64,000 nucleotides of DNA from an uncultured Altererythrobacter sp. (GCA_913055875.1 CAJXJY010000005.1:124001-188000); one strand, 5' to 3'. Shown: positions 53,166-62,095, numbered from the stretch's first letter. The notes: a model not told the origin generated them from the letters alone. Made by a program: numbers and translations.

Positions 53166-53573
53166 TCAGGCTTCGGCGATTGCCTTTTCGATCCTTTCGG
53201 TCGGTTCCTGCGTCATCGTCTTGCCGATTTCGCCGACCAGCCGCTTTTCGAGTTCGGAATGATAATGCCGCCGCATTTCGCCGAGCGTCTTGGGGTCGGC
53301 AACCACCACCAGCTGTTCGATATCGTTGGCGATACACTTTGCATTGAGCCATTCGGCAGCCGCGGCGCCGTGCGCCAGCTCGTTCAGATCGGTGTTGCCG
53401 TGGCGTTGCCCGATATCGTCCTGGTGCTTGACCCCGGCGCTGAAATTGGTCGCGGTCAGATCGGGCTTTTCGGCCTTGGCCAGTTTCGGCTCGAAGATCT
53501 GCCCCTCGTTGCGCATCAGCACGAAATGCTCTCCGTCGACGATCGCGACATGGGCCTTGTGCGGCAGTTTCAT
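53166..53573 (-). CDS. Host attachment family protein (PF10116-like)
   Basis: The 135-residue protein resembles the alphaproteobacterial family named for host attachment in Rhizobium/Agrobacterium-type bacteria, a divergent relative of the eRF1/Pelota-like release-factor fold. Seen blocks are HVAIVDGEHFVLMRNEG at the N-terminus, GNTDLNELAHGAAAAEWL in the middle and LVVVADPKTLGEMRRHYHSELEKRLVGEI toward the end. Despite the name, a role in attachment is not established generally. The ATG at 53573 follows AGGAGAA. Confidence 0.8.
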   Translation of the reverse strand: MKLPHKAHVAIVDGEHFVLMRNEGQIFEPKLAKAEKPDLTATNFSAGVKHQDDIGQRHGNTDLNELAHGAAAAEWLNAKCIANDIEQLVVVADPKTLGEMRRHYHSELEKRLVGEIGKTMTQEPTERIEKAIAEA

Positions 53574-53682
53574 TCCATTCTCCTGTTGCTTCCGATCATC
53601 CAACGTGCGGCGTGCGCATTCGTTGCCGCTTGCCACGCCATCGGGCGGCTGCAATTCTGCCGCGATGGGCGGGGAATCGGAT

Positions 53683-55035
53683 ATGACGGAGACGCTTGCC
53701 GCCGGGCTGGCCCGGGCGCTGAAGCGTGCCGGACTGGAGCCGCCAAAGGGCCTGTCGCGGCTGACCGGCGGTGCGACGATGGAAAGCTGGCGCTTCGAAA
53801 GCGGCGGCGAAGGTTTCGTCCTGCGCCGCGCGCCGAGCCTCGAATTCATGGCGGAGCGACCGTTCGGGCACGATGTCGAGGCCGCGATCATCCGTGCGGC
53901 GCATACCGCCAGAGTGACCGCGCCCGAGGTCGTCGCCGAGCTCCGGCCGGAAGACGGGATCGGCAGCGGTTTCGTGATGCGCGCGCTGCCCGGCACGCCC
54001 GATCCCAAGGCGATCCTCGCGATGGACGATCCGGATAAGCTGCTGCGCGAAGCGGCGCGCGACCTGGCGCAAATCCATGCGCTCGACCGAACCGCGCTGC
54101 CCGTCGAAGTGTCGGCGATGGACTATCGCGAGGCGGTGGACGACTTGCGCGCCCGGTTCGAGGAAGCCGGCGGCGACCGGCCGGTGATCGCGCTGGGCCT
54201 CAAATGGCTCGCCGACAATCTGCTCGAACCGGTCGAGCCGGTGCTCAATCACGGCGATTTCCGGCTCGGCAATCTGCTTGCCGAGGACGGCCGGCTGACC
54301 GGTGTGCTCGATTGGGAACTGGCGCATTTCGGCGACCCGCACGAGGATCTCGCCTTCGGCTGCATGCCGGTCTGGCGCTTCGCGCGCTACGATCGGCCCG
54401 CGCTCGGGCTCGGCTCGCTGGAGGACTATTTCGCCGCCTACGAGGAAGCAGGCGGACGCCCGGTCGATCGCGCGCGGTTCCGTTTCTGGCTGGTCTATCG
54501 CACCGTGTGGTGGGCGCTCGGCTGCCTGCGCAACGCCAGGATATGGCGCAGCGGCGAAGACCGGATGCTCGAACGCGTGGTGATTTCGCGCCGCGCGTCC
54601 GAACAGGAACTCGACCTGCTGCTGCTGCTCGAGGAGGAAGCGCCCGAAGAAAGGCTGGCCAAACAGAAATGGTGGCCGATCGCGACACCCGACGACGACA
54701 CCGGCGATGCCAGCCGGGAGGAACTGTTGACCGCGATCGCCGAATGGCTGGCCACGATCAAGGACCAGGTCCGCGGGCACGACCGATTCCAGCTGGCGGT
54801 CGCCCGCAACGCGATCGCGATCGCGACGCGGGACGAAATCCATCTCCCCGATCTGCACTGCAATCGCAGGCTGGCGCAGGACATATTGCGCGGCGAGACA
54901 ACGCTCGAAACGCCGGGGCTCGTCGGCAGGCTCAGACAGGGCGCGCTCGAGAAGATTACCGTCGATTCGCCGAAATATCCGGCTCTCGCTCACGCGCTCG
55001 AGAAATGGACGCTGCCCAAAGAGGAAACCGATTAA
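53683..55035 (+). CDS. Phosphotransferase family protein (APH-like, ACAD10-type partner)
   Basis: The 450-residue protein has an aminoglycoside-phosphotransferase-like kinase fold: RLTGGATMESWRF (nucleotide loop), VLNHGDFRLGNLL (HxDxxxxN catalytic loop) and GVLDWELAHFGDP (Mg-binding Asp). Such enzymes sit next to acyl-CoA dehydrogenases and in mitochondria are fused as ACAD10/11, which handle 4-hydroxyacyl-CoA. The C-terminal 130 residues are an additional helical DUF6285-like part. The start at 53683 (MTETL) has GGGGA upstream. Its stop overlaps the next start (TAATG), so the pair is coupled. Confidence 0.9.
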   Translation: MTETLAAGLARALKRAGLEPPKGLSRLTGGATMESWRFESGGEGFVLRRAPSLEFMAERPFGHDVEAAIIRAAHTARVTAPEVVAELRPEDGIGSGFVMRALPGTPDPKAILAMDDPDKLLREAARDLAQIHALDRTALPVEVSAMDYREAVDDLRARFEEAGGDRPVIALGLKWLADNLLEPVEPVLNHGDFRLGNLLAEDGRLTGVLDWELAHFGDPHEDLAFGCMPVWRFARYDRPALGLGSLEDYFAAYEEAGGRPVDRARFRFWLVYRTVWWALGCLRNARIWRSGEDRMLERVVISRRASEQELDLLLLLEEEAPEERLAKQKWWPIATPDDDTGDASREELLTAIAEWLATIKDQVRGHDRFQLAVARNAIAIATRDEIHLPDLHCNRRLAQDILRGETTLETPGLVGRLRQGALEKITVDSPKYPALAHALEKWTLPKEETD

Positions 55036-56321
55036 TGGATTTCACCGTCCCGCAGAAACTCGAAGACTATTACGCCGAACTCGAGCGCTTCATCGAGGCG
55101 GAAATCGAACCGCTGGTCGCCGAGGGCGACAATATCCGGTTCTTCGACCACCGGCGCGAGGATGCGCGGACCGACTGGGAGCGCGGCGGGCTGCCCGCGC
55201 GCGAATGGGAGGAATTGCTGCGCGAGGCCACGCGGCGCGCGGACGAAGCGGGGCACTGGCGCTTCTCCGCGCCGGAGAAATACGGCGGGCGGGACGGGTC
55301 GAACCTGTGGATGGCGGTGATCCGCGACCGCTTTGCGCAGCGTGGCCTCGGCCTCCACAACGACTTGCAAAACGAGCATTCGATCATCGGAAACTTCCCC
55401 TTCGTGGCGATGTTCGAGACGTTCGGGACCGAGGCGCAAAGGCAGGAATTCATCCTCGGCGGGTTCGAGCGGCAGCGCCGCGTGGCTTTCGGGCTGACCG
55501 AACCCGAACACGGCTCGGACGCGACCTGGATGGAGACTCGTGCGGTGCGCGAGACGCGCGACGGGGTCGAGGGCTGGCGCATCGACGGCGAGAAGATGTG
55601 GATCACCGGCATGCATGTCGCGACGCATTGCGCGCTGTTCGCGCGGTCGAGCGGTGCGGACGGCGATGCACGCGGGATCACCTGCTTCCTCGTTCCCAAC
55701 CCGACCGAGGGCCTGGAGATCGAGGAGTGGATGTGGACCTTCAACATGCCGACCGATCATCCGCGGCTGTCGCTGACCAATGTGTGGGTGCCCGACGAGG
55801 CGATCCTCGGCGAGGAGGGCAGGGGCCTCGCGCTGGCGCAGAGCTTCGTCCACCAGAACCGCATCAGGCAGGCGGCGTCGAGCCTCGGCGCGGCGCAGTT
55901 CTGCGTCGAGGAGAGCGTGCGCTATGCGCGCCAGCGCAAGCCGTTCGGCGAGGAGCTGGCGAAGAACCAGGCGATCCAGTTCCCGCTGGTCGAACTGGCG
56001 ACGCAATGCGAGATGCTGCGGCTGCTGATCTACAAGACCGCGTGGGAGATGGACCGCCTCCCCCATGCCGAAATCGAGCAGCGGCTCTCCGACAAGGTCA
56101 GCATGTGCAATTACTGGGCGAACCGGCTGGTGTGCGAGGCGGCCGACCGCGCGATGCAGGTCCATGGCGGGATCGGCTATTCGCGCCATAAGCCGTTCGA
56201 GCACATCTACCGCCACCACCGCCGCTATCGCATCACCGAGGGGGCGGAGGAGATCCAGATGCGCAAGGTCGCCGCCTATCTGTTCGGCTATCTCGGGCAG
56301 CGGAAGGGCAAATTCGGGTGA
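55035..56321 (+). CDS. Acyl-CoA dehydrogenase, ACAD10/11-like
   Basis: The 428-residue flavoenzyme has the FAD/substrate motifs FGLTEPEHGSDATWM, WRIDGEKMWITGMHVATH, the catalytic-glutamate region ITEGAEEIQM and the AMQVHGGIGYSRHKPFEHIYR tail. It oxidises an acyl-CoA to the 2-enoyl form or, with the phosphotransferase encoded just upstream, takes part in 4-hydroxyacid breakdown through a 4-phosphoacyl-CoA, as shown for ACAD10/11-type systems. The ATG shares a base with the previous stop. Confidence 0.92.
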   Translation: MDFTVPQKLEDYYAELERFIEAEIEPLVAEGDNIRFFDHRREDARTDWERGGLPAREWEELLREATRRADEAGHWRFSAPEKYGGRDGSNLWMAVIRDRFAQRGLGLHNDLQNEHSIIGNFPFVAMFETFGTEAQRQEFILGGFERQRRVAFGLTEPEHGSDATWMETRAVRETRDGVEGWRIDGEKMWITGMHVATHCALFARSSGADGDARGITCFLVPNPTEGLEIEEWMWTFNMPTDHPRLSLTNVWVPDEAILGEEGRGLALAQSFVHQNRIRQAASSLGAAQFCVEESVRYARQRKPFGEELAKNQAIQFPLVELATQCEMLRLLIYKTAWEMDRLPHAEIEQRLSDKVSMCNYWANRLVCEAADRAMQVHGGIGYSRHKPFEHIYRHHRRYRITEGAEEIQMRKVAAYLFGYLGQRKGKFG

Positions 56322-56352
56322 CGCGCGGGGTCGCGGGCGGTAGCACCCTCCC

Positions 56353-57216
56353 ATGACCCATTGGACCATCGGCATCATCGGAGGCTCGGGCCTCTACGAC
56401 ATCGACGCGCTCGAGGACCGGCAATGGATCCGCGTCAACTCGCCCTTCGGCGAGGTATCGGACGAGATCCTGTGCGGGCGGATCGGGGAGGTGAAACTGC
56501 GTTTCCTCCCGCGTCACGGGCGGGGGCACCGGATACCTCCGAGCGAAGTCAACACCCGCGCCAATATCGATGCGCTCAAGCGCGCGGGCTGCACCGACAT
56601 CCTCGCGATCAGCGCAGTCGGGAGCCTGCGCGAAGAGCTGGAGCCAGGCCGTTTCGTGGTGGTCGACCAGTTCATCGACCGGACGAAAGGCAGGCCGAGC
56701 AGCTTCTTCGGGACCGGCATGGTCGCGCATGTCAGCATGGCGCAGCCGGTGTGCGAGCGGCTGTCGGGCTTCGCCGCCGCGGCGGTCGGGGCGGCGGGCG
56801 GCAAGGTGGCGCATGGCGGCACCTATCTCGCGATGGAAGGCCCGCAATTCTCGACCCGCGCCGAAAGCCATCTCTACCGCCAATGGGGCGCCGACGTGAT
56901 CGGCATGACCGCCATGCCCGAGGCCAGGCTGTGTCGCGAAGCGGAGATACCCTACGCGCTGGTCGGCATGGTCACCGACTACGATTGCTGGCGCGAGGAG
57001 GAGGCCTTCGTCGAGGTCGGCCAGATCATCGAGCAGATGAACGCCAATGGCGAACTGGCGAGGAAAGCGGTGGAGCGGTTCGTTGCCGCGCTGCCCGCGG
57101 AACGCGAAGCCTCACCGCTCGACACGGTGCTCGACCACGCGCTGATCACCGCCCCCGATGCGCGCGATCCGGCGATGCTGGCGATGCTCGACGCGGTGGC
57201 GGGGCGGGTGTTGTGA
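56353..57216 (+). CDS. mtnP: S-methyl-5'-thioadenosine phosphorylase-type enzyme
   Basis: The enzyme phosphorolyses 5'-methylthioadenosine, or related 5'-substituted adenosines, to adenine and a ribose-1-phosphate. The 287-residue protein has GIIGGSGLYDIDAL, the phosphate-site LPRHGRGHRIPPSEVNTRAN and the purine-site block TYLAMEGPQFSTRAESHLYR with VIGMTAMPEARLCRE. The position directly before an organoarsenic gene cluster is notable: in arsenosugar synthesis an adenosine-linked arsenical must lose adenine. Normal methionine salvage is the default assumption. Confidence 0.93.
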   Translation: MTHWTIGIIGGSGLYDIDALEDRQWIRVNSPFGEVSDEILCGRIGEVKLRFLPRHGRGHRIPPSEVNTRANIDALKRAGCTDILAISAVGSLREELEPGRFVVVDQFIDRTKGRPSSFFGTGMVAHVSMAQPVCERLSGFAAAAVGAAGGKVAHGGTYLAMEGPQFSTRAESHLYRQWGADVIGMTAMPEARLCREAEIPYALVGMVTDYDCWREEEAFVEVGQIIEQMNANGELARKAVERFVAALPAEREASPLDTVLDHALITAPDARDPAMLAMLDAVAGRVL

Positions 57217-57431
57217 GAACGCGTCGCCTTCTTGTCGAGGAGCTTGTGAAGTTGGCCCTATTCGCGCCAGCCCTGGCTCTCGGTTATCATCTCTGGGCGC
57301 TGCCTATCAGCGAGGATCCGAGCACGGCGTTCTTGGCTTCGGTGCTGATCGTCTTTGGCGTATGGTATATTCTCGAATGGTTGGCGGAGAGAGTGCTCGA
57401 GAAGATTGGACGGGATTCACGCCGGGCATGA
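57213..57431 (+). CDS. Small two-helix membrane protein coupled to mtnP
   Basis: The 72-residue protein starts with GTG overlapping the mtnP stop (GTGA). It has two membrane segments (about residues 11-28 and 40-57) between basic ends (RTRRLL and KIGRDSRRA). I do not recognise the family. Its codons are less GC-biased than those of its neighbours. Translational coupling and good membrane topology support it as real. Confidence 0.6.
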   Translation: MRTRRLLVEELVKLALFAPALALGYHLWALPISEDPSTAFLASVLIVFGVWYILEWLAERVLEKIGRDSRRA

Positions 57432-57455
57432 TCCGCTGCCGCACTTGCTTTACGT

Positions 57456-58445
57456 TCACCTCGAACAACTCGCCCCGCCAAGCACGCAGAACCGCGCGCA
57501 GTGCGGGTGGTTAAGCGCAATCTCCCCGCTGGCCTCCTCCAGTGTCGCACCCATGTTGAAGCCTTGATCGTAGGGGATCAGTGTACAGGCTGCGACGCGC
57601 GGAGCATCCTCGCCCTTGCGGTGGACGACCATGCGGCTGGTGGCGCACATGATCTCCGCCGCTGATTTGCCGAGGATGTCCCAGCACTCGGTGGTGATCT
57701 CGGCGATGTCCTTGCTCTCGTCCATTTCGGGGAACAGCACCAGACGCATCGGGTCATGCGCGTCGATGCGGACAGTCTCGGCGGCGAACAGGCGGGCGTA
57801 GCCCTCGCGCGCTTCCTCCATGCCTTCGCCTGGAAGCAGGCGACCCGCCACCGCGATCGAGAAACCGTTGTCCGAAAGCCATTTCAGCCCATTCAGGCCC
57901 GGTTCCCAGCTACGCGGCCCGCGCTCGCCCTCGTGGCCTTCCTTCGTATGGTGGTCGAGGCTGACGCGGATGGTCAGCCGGTCGCCGAAGCGCTCGCGCA
58001 GATCGAGCAGTGCCGCTTCGTGCCGCCGCATCGGCTTCATCGCGTTCGACAGCACCAACGCCTCGAAGCCGCGTTCCAGCGAATCCTCCAGCATTGCGAG
58101 GAAGTCCGGGTTCATGAACGGCTCGCCGCCGGTGAAGCCGATCTCCTCCGTGCCCAGCGTCTCTGCTTCGTCGAGGAAGCGCGCGACATCGTCGGCCGAA
58201 ATATAGACCAGCGCGTCGTTGGTCGGGCTGCTCTCGATATAGCAGGTCGCGCAGGCGAGATTGCACAGCGTGCCGGTGTTGAACCATAGCGTTTCGAGCC
58301 TGGTCAGCGGTACCGAGGCACGCCGTTCGCCCTGCGCGGTCCAATCGGGATCGGAAAACTTCTCCGCCGGCAGCGCCTCGGCCTCCACGCAGAAGGGCGA
58401 CGGGCCCTGCGGCGCGTTGCGGCTTTTCGTGCGGGCTTCGGTCAA
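57456..58445 (-). CDS. Radical SAM protein with Cys-rich C-terminus
   Basis: The 329-residue protein has the 4Fe-4S motif C61-x3-C65-x2-C68 in TLCNLACATCYIESSP, the SAM-binding GGEP in GFTGGEPFMNPDF and a C-terminal cluster of cysteines (PHCARFCVLGGASC) that may bind a second cluster or metal. It is coupled to the flavoprotein gene by a TTGA overlap, starting at TTG 58445. It does not look like ArsS (TIGR04167), whose core motif I recall as CNQxCxHCHV. It is a candidate for the SAM-derived transfer step of an organoarsenic pathway, but its reaction is unknown. Confidence 0.8.
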   Translation of the reverse strand: MTEARTKSRNAPQGPSPFCVEAEALPAEKFSDPDWTAQGERRASVPLTRLETLWFNTGTLCNLACATCYIESSPTNDALVYISADDVARFLDEAETLGTEEIGFTGGEPFMNPDFLAMLEDSLERGFEALVLSNAMKPMRRHEAALLDLRERFGDRLTIRVSLDHHTKEGHEGERGPRSWEPGLNGLKWLSDNGFSIAVAGRLLPGEGMEEAREGYARLFAAETVRIDAHDPMRLVLFPEMDESKDIAEITTECWDILGKSAAEIMCATSRMVVHRKGEDAPRVAACTLIPYDQGFNMGATLEEASGEIALNHPHCARFCVLGGASCSR

Positions 58446-59872
58446 TTGAGCATCCTGCGCAGCCTGGCGACGAATGCCGCGTACCTCTTCGGAAGCGATC
58501 CGAACACCGTCGGTTCCCACGCACTGAAGGCGGCCGCCTTGGAAATCTCGCTCCGCGTTGGATAGGCGACGATCGCCGAGCCGAGTGCGAAGGTGCTGCT
58601 CTTCCCGGTGATCGATTGCGTGAACGGCAACAGCAATTCGCCCGCATGCCTGCCGACGATCGAGACACCGAGCACCTTCTTGCCCCTGAGCACCATCTTC
58701 ATGTGTCCGAGGCTCGATCCCTCGGCGACGGCGCGCTCGTTTTCGGAAAATTCCTCGCGTATCACTGTTATACGGTCGCCATGCCGCTCGCGCGCTTCGG
58801 CTTCGGTGAGGCCGATCTGCGCGACTTCGGGATCGGTATAGGTGCACCAGGGCAGCGCGCGGTAGTCGACCCTGGTCGGCAGCCCGGTGACGATCTCGAG
58901 CGCGACGTTCGAGCCCTCGTAACCCGACACATGCGTCAGCCGCGGCCCGTCGCGGCAATCGCCGATGGCGTAGATCGAGCGGACCGACGTGCGGCGGCGC
59001 TTATCGGTGGCGATGCCGTTGCGGTTCATGGCGACGCCGAGTTCCTCCAGTCCGAAGCCGGTGGAGTTCGCTACCCGTCCGACCGCGACTAACAGGTGCG
59101 AGCCGTCGACGACCTCACCGCCGCCGTCTGCGAGTTCGACATGCGCCCGCACCGCGCCCGCTTCGCCCTCGACCCGTGTCGCCTTGCCGTCGAGGAAGCG
59201 CACGCCCTCTTCTTCCATCACGCCGCGCACCACCGCGACCGAATCGGGATCGTCTCGGCTCATCAGCGGCCCGGGATTGACCACCGTCACCGCGCTGCCG
59301 AGACGGCGGAAGGCCTGCGCCATCTCCATCCCGATCACCCCTCCGCCGACGATGACGAGATGGCGCGGTTGTTCGGCCAGTTCGAACAGGGTCTCGTTGG
59401 TGAGATAGGGCACGTCATCGAGTCCCGCGATTGGCGGGACGGCGGGTTTCGAACCGGTCGCGATCACGATCCGCGGCGCTGTCAGCACGCGGCCCTCGGC
59501 TTCGACCGAATGCCTGTCCGTCACCCGCGCCCGGCCGAGGATCACCTCGACCCCCATTGCCTCGAAGGTCTCCTTCGAATCGTGATGCTCGATATCGGCG
59601 ATGGCGCGGCGGACATGCGCCATGACGCCCGCCCAGTCGACCTCCGGCTCGGCCAGCGTCACCCCGTGCCGCGTAGCGACCCGCGCTTCCGCCGCCCGCT
59701 TTGCCGCTGCGATCAGCGCCTTCGACGGCACGCAACCGTTGTTGAGGCACTCGCCGCCCATCAGGTAGCCCTCGATCAGCGCCACCTTCAACCCGAACAG
59801 CGCGCAGCCGCCCGCCGCGGTCAGCCCCGCAGCCCCGCCGCCGATCACGATCGCGTCGTGGGAAAATTTCAT
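58442..59872 (-). CDS. FAD-dependent pyridine nucleotide-disulfide oxidoreductase (MerA/Lpd-like)
   Basis: The 476-residue protein has IVIGGGAAGLTAA (FAD), the redox-active C42-x4-C47 in GGECLNNGCVPSKAL, the NAD(P)H motif GGGVIGMEMAQ and SIYAIGDCRDGP. In lipoamide dehydrogenase the C-terminal catalytic pair is His-Glu; here the segment reads VAYPTRSEISK, with Tyr at the His position, closer to mercuric reductase-like enzymes. MerA-like proteins are recurrent in arsenosugar gene clusters. No N-terminal HMA domain or C-terminal CysCys pair is present, so true mercury reduction is doubtful. Start 59872 is favoured over GTG 59878. Confidence 0.87.
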   Translation of the reverse strand: MKFSHDAIVIGGGAAGLTAAGGCALFGLKVALIEGYLMGGECLNNGCVPSKALIAAAKRAAEARVATRHGVTLAEPEVDWAGVMAHVRRAIADIEHHDSKETFEAMGVEVILGRARVTDRHSVEAEGRVLTAPRIVIATGSKPAVPPIAGLDDVPYLTNETLFELAEQPRHLVIVGGGVIGMEMAQAFRRLGSAVTVVNPGPLMSRDDPDSVAVVRGVMEEEGVRFLDGKATRVEGEAGAVRAHVELADGGGEVVDGSHLLVAVGRVANSTGFGLEELGVAMNRNGIATDKRRRTSVRSIYAIGDCRDGPRLTHVSGYEGSNVALEIVTGLPTRVDYRALPWCTYTDPEVAQIGLTEAEARERHGDRITVIREEFSENERAVAEGSSLGHMKMVLRGKKVLGVSIVGRHAGELLLPFTQSITGKSSTFALGSAIVAYPTRSEISKAAAFSAWEPTVFGSLPKRYAAFVARLRRMLN

Positions 59873-59936
59873 CGGCACCCCATAGCCTTTCGGGCGTAAC
59901 CATATAAGGGACCAGAGCGAATTGCTTTGATCCTGC

Positions 59937-59961
59937 AGGCCTGCCGACCCGCGGCGGGCCT
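59937..59961. other. Hairpin in the divergent intergenic region before arsM
   Basis: A 10-bp stem AGGCCTGCCG / CGGCGGGCCT (one T-G pair) with loop ACCCG lies 26 nt before the arsM start, in the 115-bp region shared with the flavoprotein gene. It could be an operator, a leader hairpin or incidental. No ArsR- or MerR-type regulator gene is visible nearby. Confidence 0.4.
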
Positions 59962-59987
59962 TTCGCGCATTCGGGACTGGACGTTAC

Positions 59988-61043
59988 ATGAATATCGAAA
60001 ACAGCCGCGACTATTACGGCAAGGTGCTGACCGGCTCGAGCGACCTCAAGACCGATGCCTGCTGCACGATCGAGGCGCCGCCGCCCGCGGTGATCGACGC
60101 GCTCGCCAATGTCCATGAGGAGGTCCGCGCGCGCTATTTCGGCTGCGGCTTCGTCGCGCCGCAGGCGATCGAGGGGTGCCACGTGCTCGATCTCGGCTCG
60201 GGCAGCGGGCAGGATGCCTATGTCCTCGCGCAGCTGGTCGGCGAGACGGGCAGCGTGACCGGGGTCGACACCACGCCCGAACAGCTCGAAGTCGCCAACC
60301 GCCATCTCGACTGGCATCGCGAGCGGTTCGGATATGCCAAGTCCAACGTCTCGTTCGTCGAAGGCGATATCGAAAAGCTGGGCGAGCTGGGCCTGCCGGA
60401 GGGGCATTTCGACGTCATCGTCTCTAACTGCGTGATCAACCTCGTCGCCGACAAGCAGGCCGTGTTCGAGGCCGCCTGCAAGCTGCTCAAGCCGGGCGGC
60501 GAGCTGTATTTCTCCGACGTCTATGCCGACCGCCGCGTACCCGCGCACCTGCTCGACGACCCGGTGCTGCACGGCGAATGCCTCGCCGGCGCGCTCTACT
60601 GGTTCGATTTCGTCGACCAGGCCAGGCGCGCAGGCTTCCGCGATCCGCGCCTCGTCACCAGCCGCCCGCTCGGCATCGACGATGCGGAGATCGCGGCGAA
60701 GCTCGACGGAATCGCGTTCCACTCCGCCACCGCGCGGCTGTTCAAGCTCGCCGATCTCGAGCCGCTGTGCGAGGATTACGGGCAGGCGGTGCGCTACAGG
60801 GGCACCGTGCCGGGCGAGGAGCGCGTGTTCGCGCTCGACGACCATCACCATATCGAGCAGGGCCGGATGTTCGCCGTGTGCGGCAATACGTGGAAGATGC
60901 TCGCAGACACGCGCTTTGCCGATCACTTCGACTTCTTCGGCGATTTCTCAACCCATTACGGCATCTTCCCCGATTGCGGCACGCTGTTCCCGCTGCAATC
61001 GCCGGCAAGCGAACCCGCGCCGGTCGGGGGCGGCTGCTGCTGA
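59988..61043 (+). CDS. arsM: Arsenite methyltransferase, ArsM type
   Basis: ArsM methylates trivalent arsenic with SAM and thiols. The 351-residue protein has the SAM motif LDLGSGSGQDAYVLAQLVG and keeps the arsenic-binding cysteines known from algal ArsM: C148 in VSNCVINLV and C198 in HGECLAGALYWFD; C53 or C64 could be the third, redox cysteine, and C25-C26 lie near the N-terminus. It ends in GGGCC, an exposed Cys pair. The length and VDTTPEQLEVA block are typical of the larger ArsM form found in arsenosugar clusters. It starts divergently from the flavoprotein operon. Confidence 0.93.
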   Translation: MNIENSRDYYGKVLTGSSDLKTDACCTIEAPPPAVIDALANVHEEVRARYFGCGFVAPQAIEGCHVLDLGSGSGQDAYVLAQLVGETGSVTGVDTTPEQLEVANRHLDWHRERFGYAKSNVSFVEGDIEKLGELGLPEGHFDVIVSNCVINLVADKQAVFEAACKLLKPGGELYFSDVYADRRVPAHLLDDPVLHGECLAGALYWFDFVDQARRAGFRDPRLVTSRPLGIDDAEIAAKLDGIAFHSATARLFKLADLEPLCEDYGQAVRYRGTVPGEERVFALDDHHHIEQGRMFAVCGNTWKMLADTRFADHFDFFGDFSTHYGIFPDCGTLFPLQSPASEPAPVGGGCC

Positions 61044-62095
61044 ACGTCCTTGTCACCGGGGCCGCCGGCCTGGTCGGCGGCGAAGTCTGCGCGCGGCTGG
61101 TCGCTGCGGGGCACGAGGTGACGGCGCTCGTCCACACCAACCCCGAAATCCGCGCAAACGACGGGTCGCTCGTTCCGGTTGCGGGGGTCTTGAAGGGCGA
61201 CATCACCGAGAAGCATTTCGGCCTGCCTCAGGGCGATTTCCACGGCCAGTCGCTGATCACCGACGTGATCGTTCACTGTGCCGCGACGGTTCGTTTCGAT
61301 CTGCCCGAGGAAGACTATGCGCTGACCAATATTCGCGGCGTCGCGCATGCGCTCGACCTCGCGCGCGAGGGCGGGCCGGCCTTCCTGCAGGTGAGCACCG
61401 CCTATGTCTGCGGGACGCGCGACGGGCCGATCCGCGAGGCCGATCCGCTCCCCGCGGCGGGCTTCGCCAACGCCTACGAAGCGAGCAAGCGCGCGGGCGA
61501 GATGCTGGTGCGCGAGAGCGGCGTCGATTGGGCCATCGCGCGTCCGTCGATCGTTGTCGGCGAGCACGAAAGCGGCGCCATCCGCCAGTTCGACACCACC
61601 TACGCCGCCTTCAAACTGATCGCCGAAGGCCGCGTCGGGCACATGCCCGCGCGCGCCGGGGCGACGCTCGACTTCGTCCCGCTCGACCACGTTGCCGCGG
61701 GCATCGTCGCGATTGCCGAGAACATGAAGCGGGCGAGGGGCGGAACCTATCACCTGGTGTCGGGCCAGCCGCTGCCGGTCGAGCGCTTCACTGCCTGCAT
61801 CGGCGCCTGGCCGCAATTCCACGAACCCGAACTCGTATCGCCCGAGGCGTTCGATCCGGCGCAATTGCCTGCGCTCGAGCGGCGGCTGTTCCGGCGCGTG
61901 GCGGGCCTCTATGCGAGCTATTTCCAGCGCGATCCGCATTTCGACGATAGCGCGTTTCATGCGCTGACGGGATTCCGCTGCCCCGAGACCGGAGAGGCCT
62001 ATATCCGGCGGCTGATCGACTATTGTATCGAAGTTGGCTTTTTATCCTCTCCATCGACTTGCGATGGGAAGGTGGCAGTCGCTGCAAGCGACTGA
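61040..62095 (+). CDS. NAD-dependent epimerase/dehydratase-like (extended SDR) protein, probable CTG start
   Basis: The protein has the NAD motif TGAAGLVGG at its very start, a catalytic Y-x3-K in NAYEASKRAG, and the extended-SDR block IARPSIVVGEHESG. The C-terminal part (from about 240) resembles male-sterility/thioester-reductase-like SDRs. Because the Rossmann motif begins immediately after the arsM stop and no ATG/GTG/TTG precedes it, the CTG at 61040, overlapping the arsM TGA, is the likely start (351 residues). The last 16 or so residues are encoded by a repeat element, so the natural end may have been about YCIEVGFL. Confidence 0.8.
   Translation: MNVLVTGAAGLVGGEVCARLVAAGHEVTALVHTNPEIRANDGSLVPVAGVLKGDITEKHFGLPQGDFHGQSLITDVIVHCAATVRFDLPEEDYALTNIRGVAHALDLAREGGPAFLQVSTAYVCGTRDGPIREADPLPAAGFANAYEASKRAGEMLVRESGVDWAIARPSIVVGEHESGAIRQFDTTYAAFKLIAEGRVGHMPARAGATLDFVPLDHVAAGIVAIAENMKRARGGTYHLVSGQPLPVERFTACIGAWPQFHEPELVSPEAFDPAQLPALERRLFRRVAGLYASYFQRDPHFDDSAFHALTGFRCPETGEAYIRRLIDYCIEVGFLSSPSTCDGKVAVAASD

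Noticed and set aside
58442-59872. Calling the flavoprotein mercuric reductase or lipoamide dehydrogenase
   Set aside because: It lacks the HMA domain and C-terminal Cys pair of MerA and the C-terminal His of lipoamide dehydrogenase. The specific substrate cannot be decided from sequence alone.
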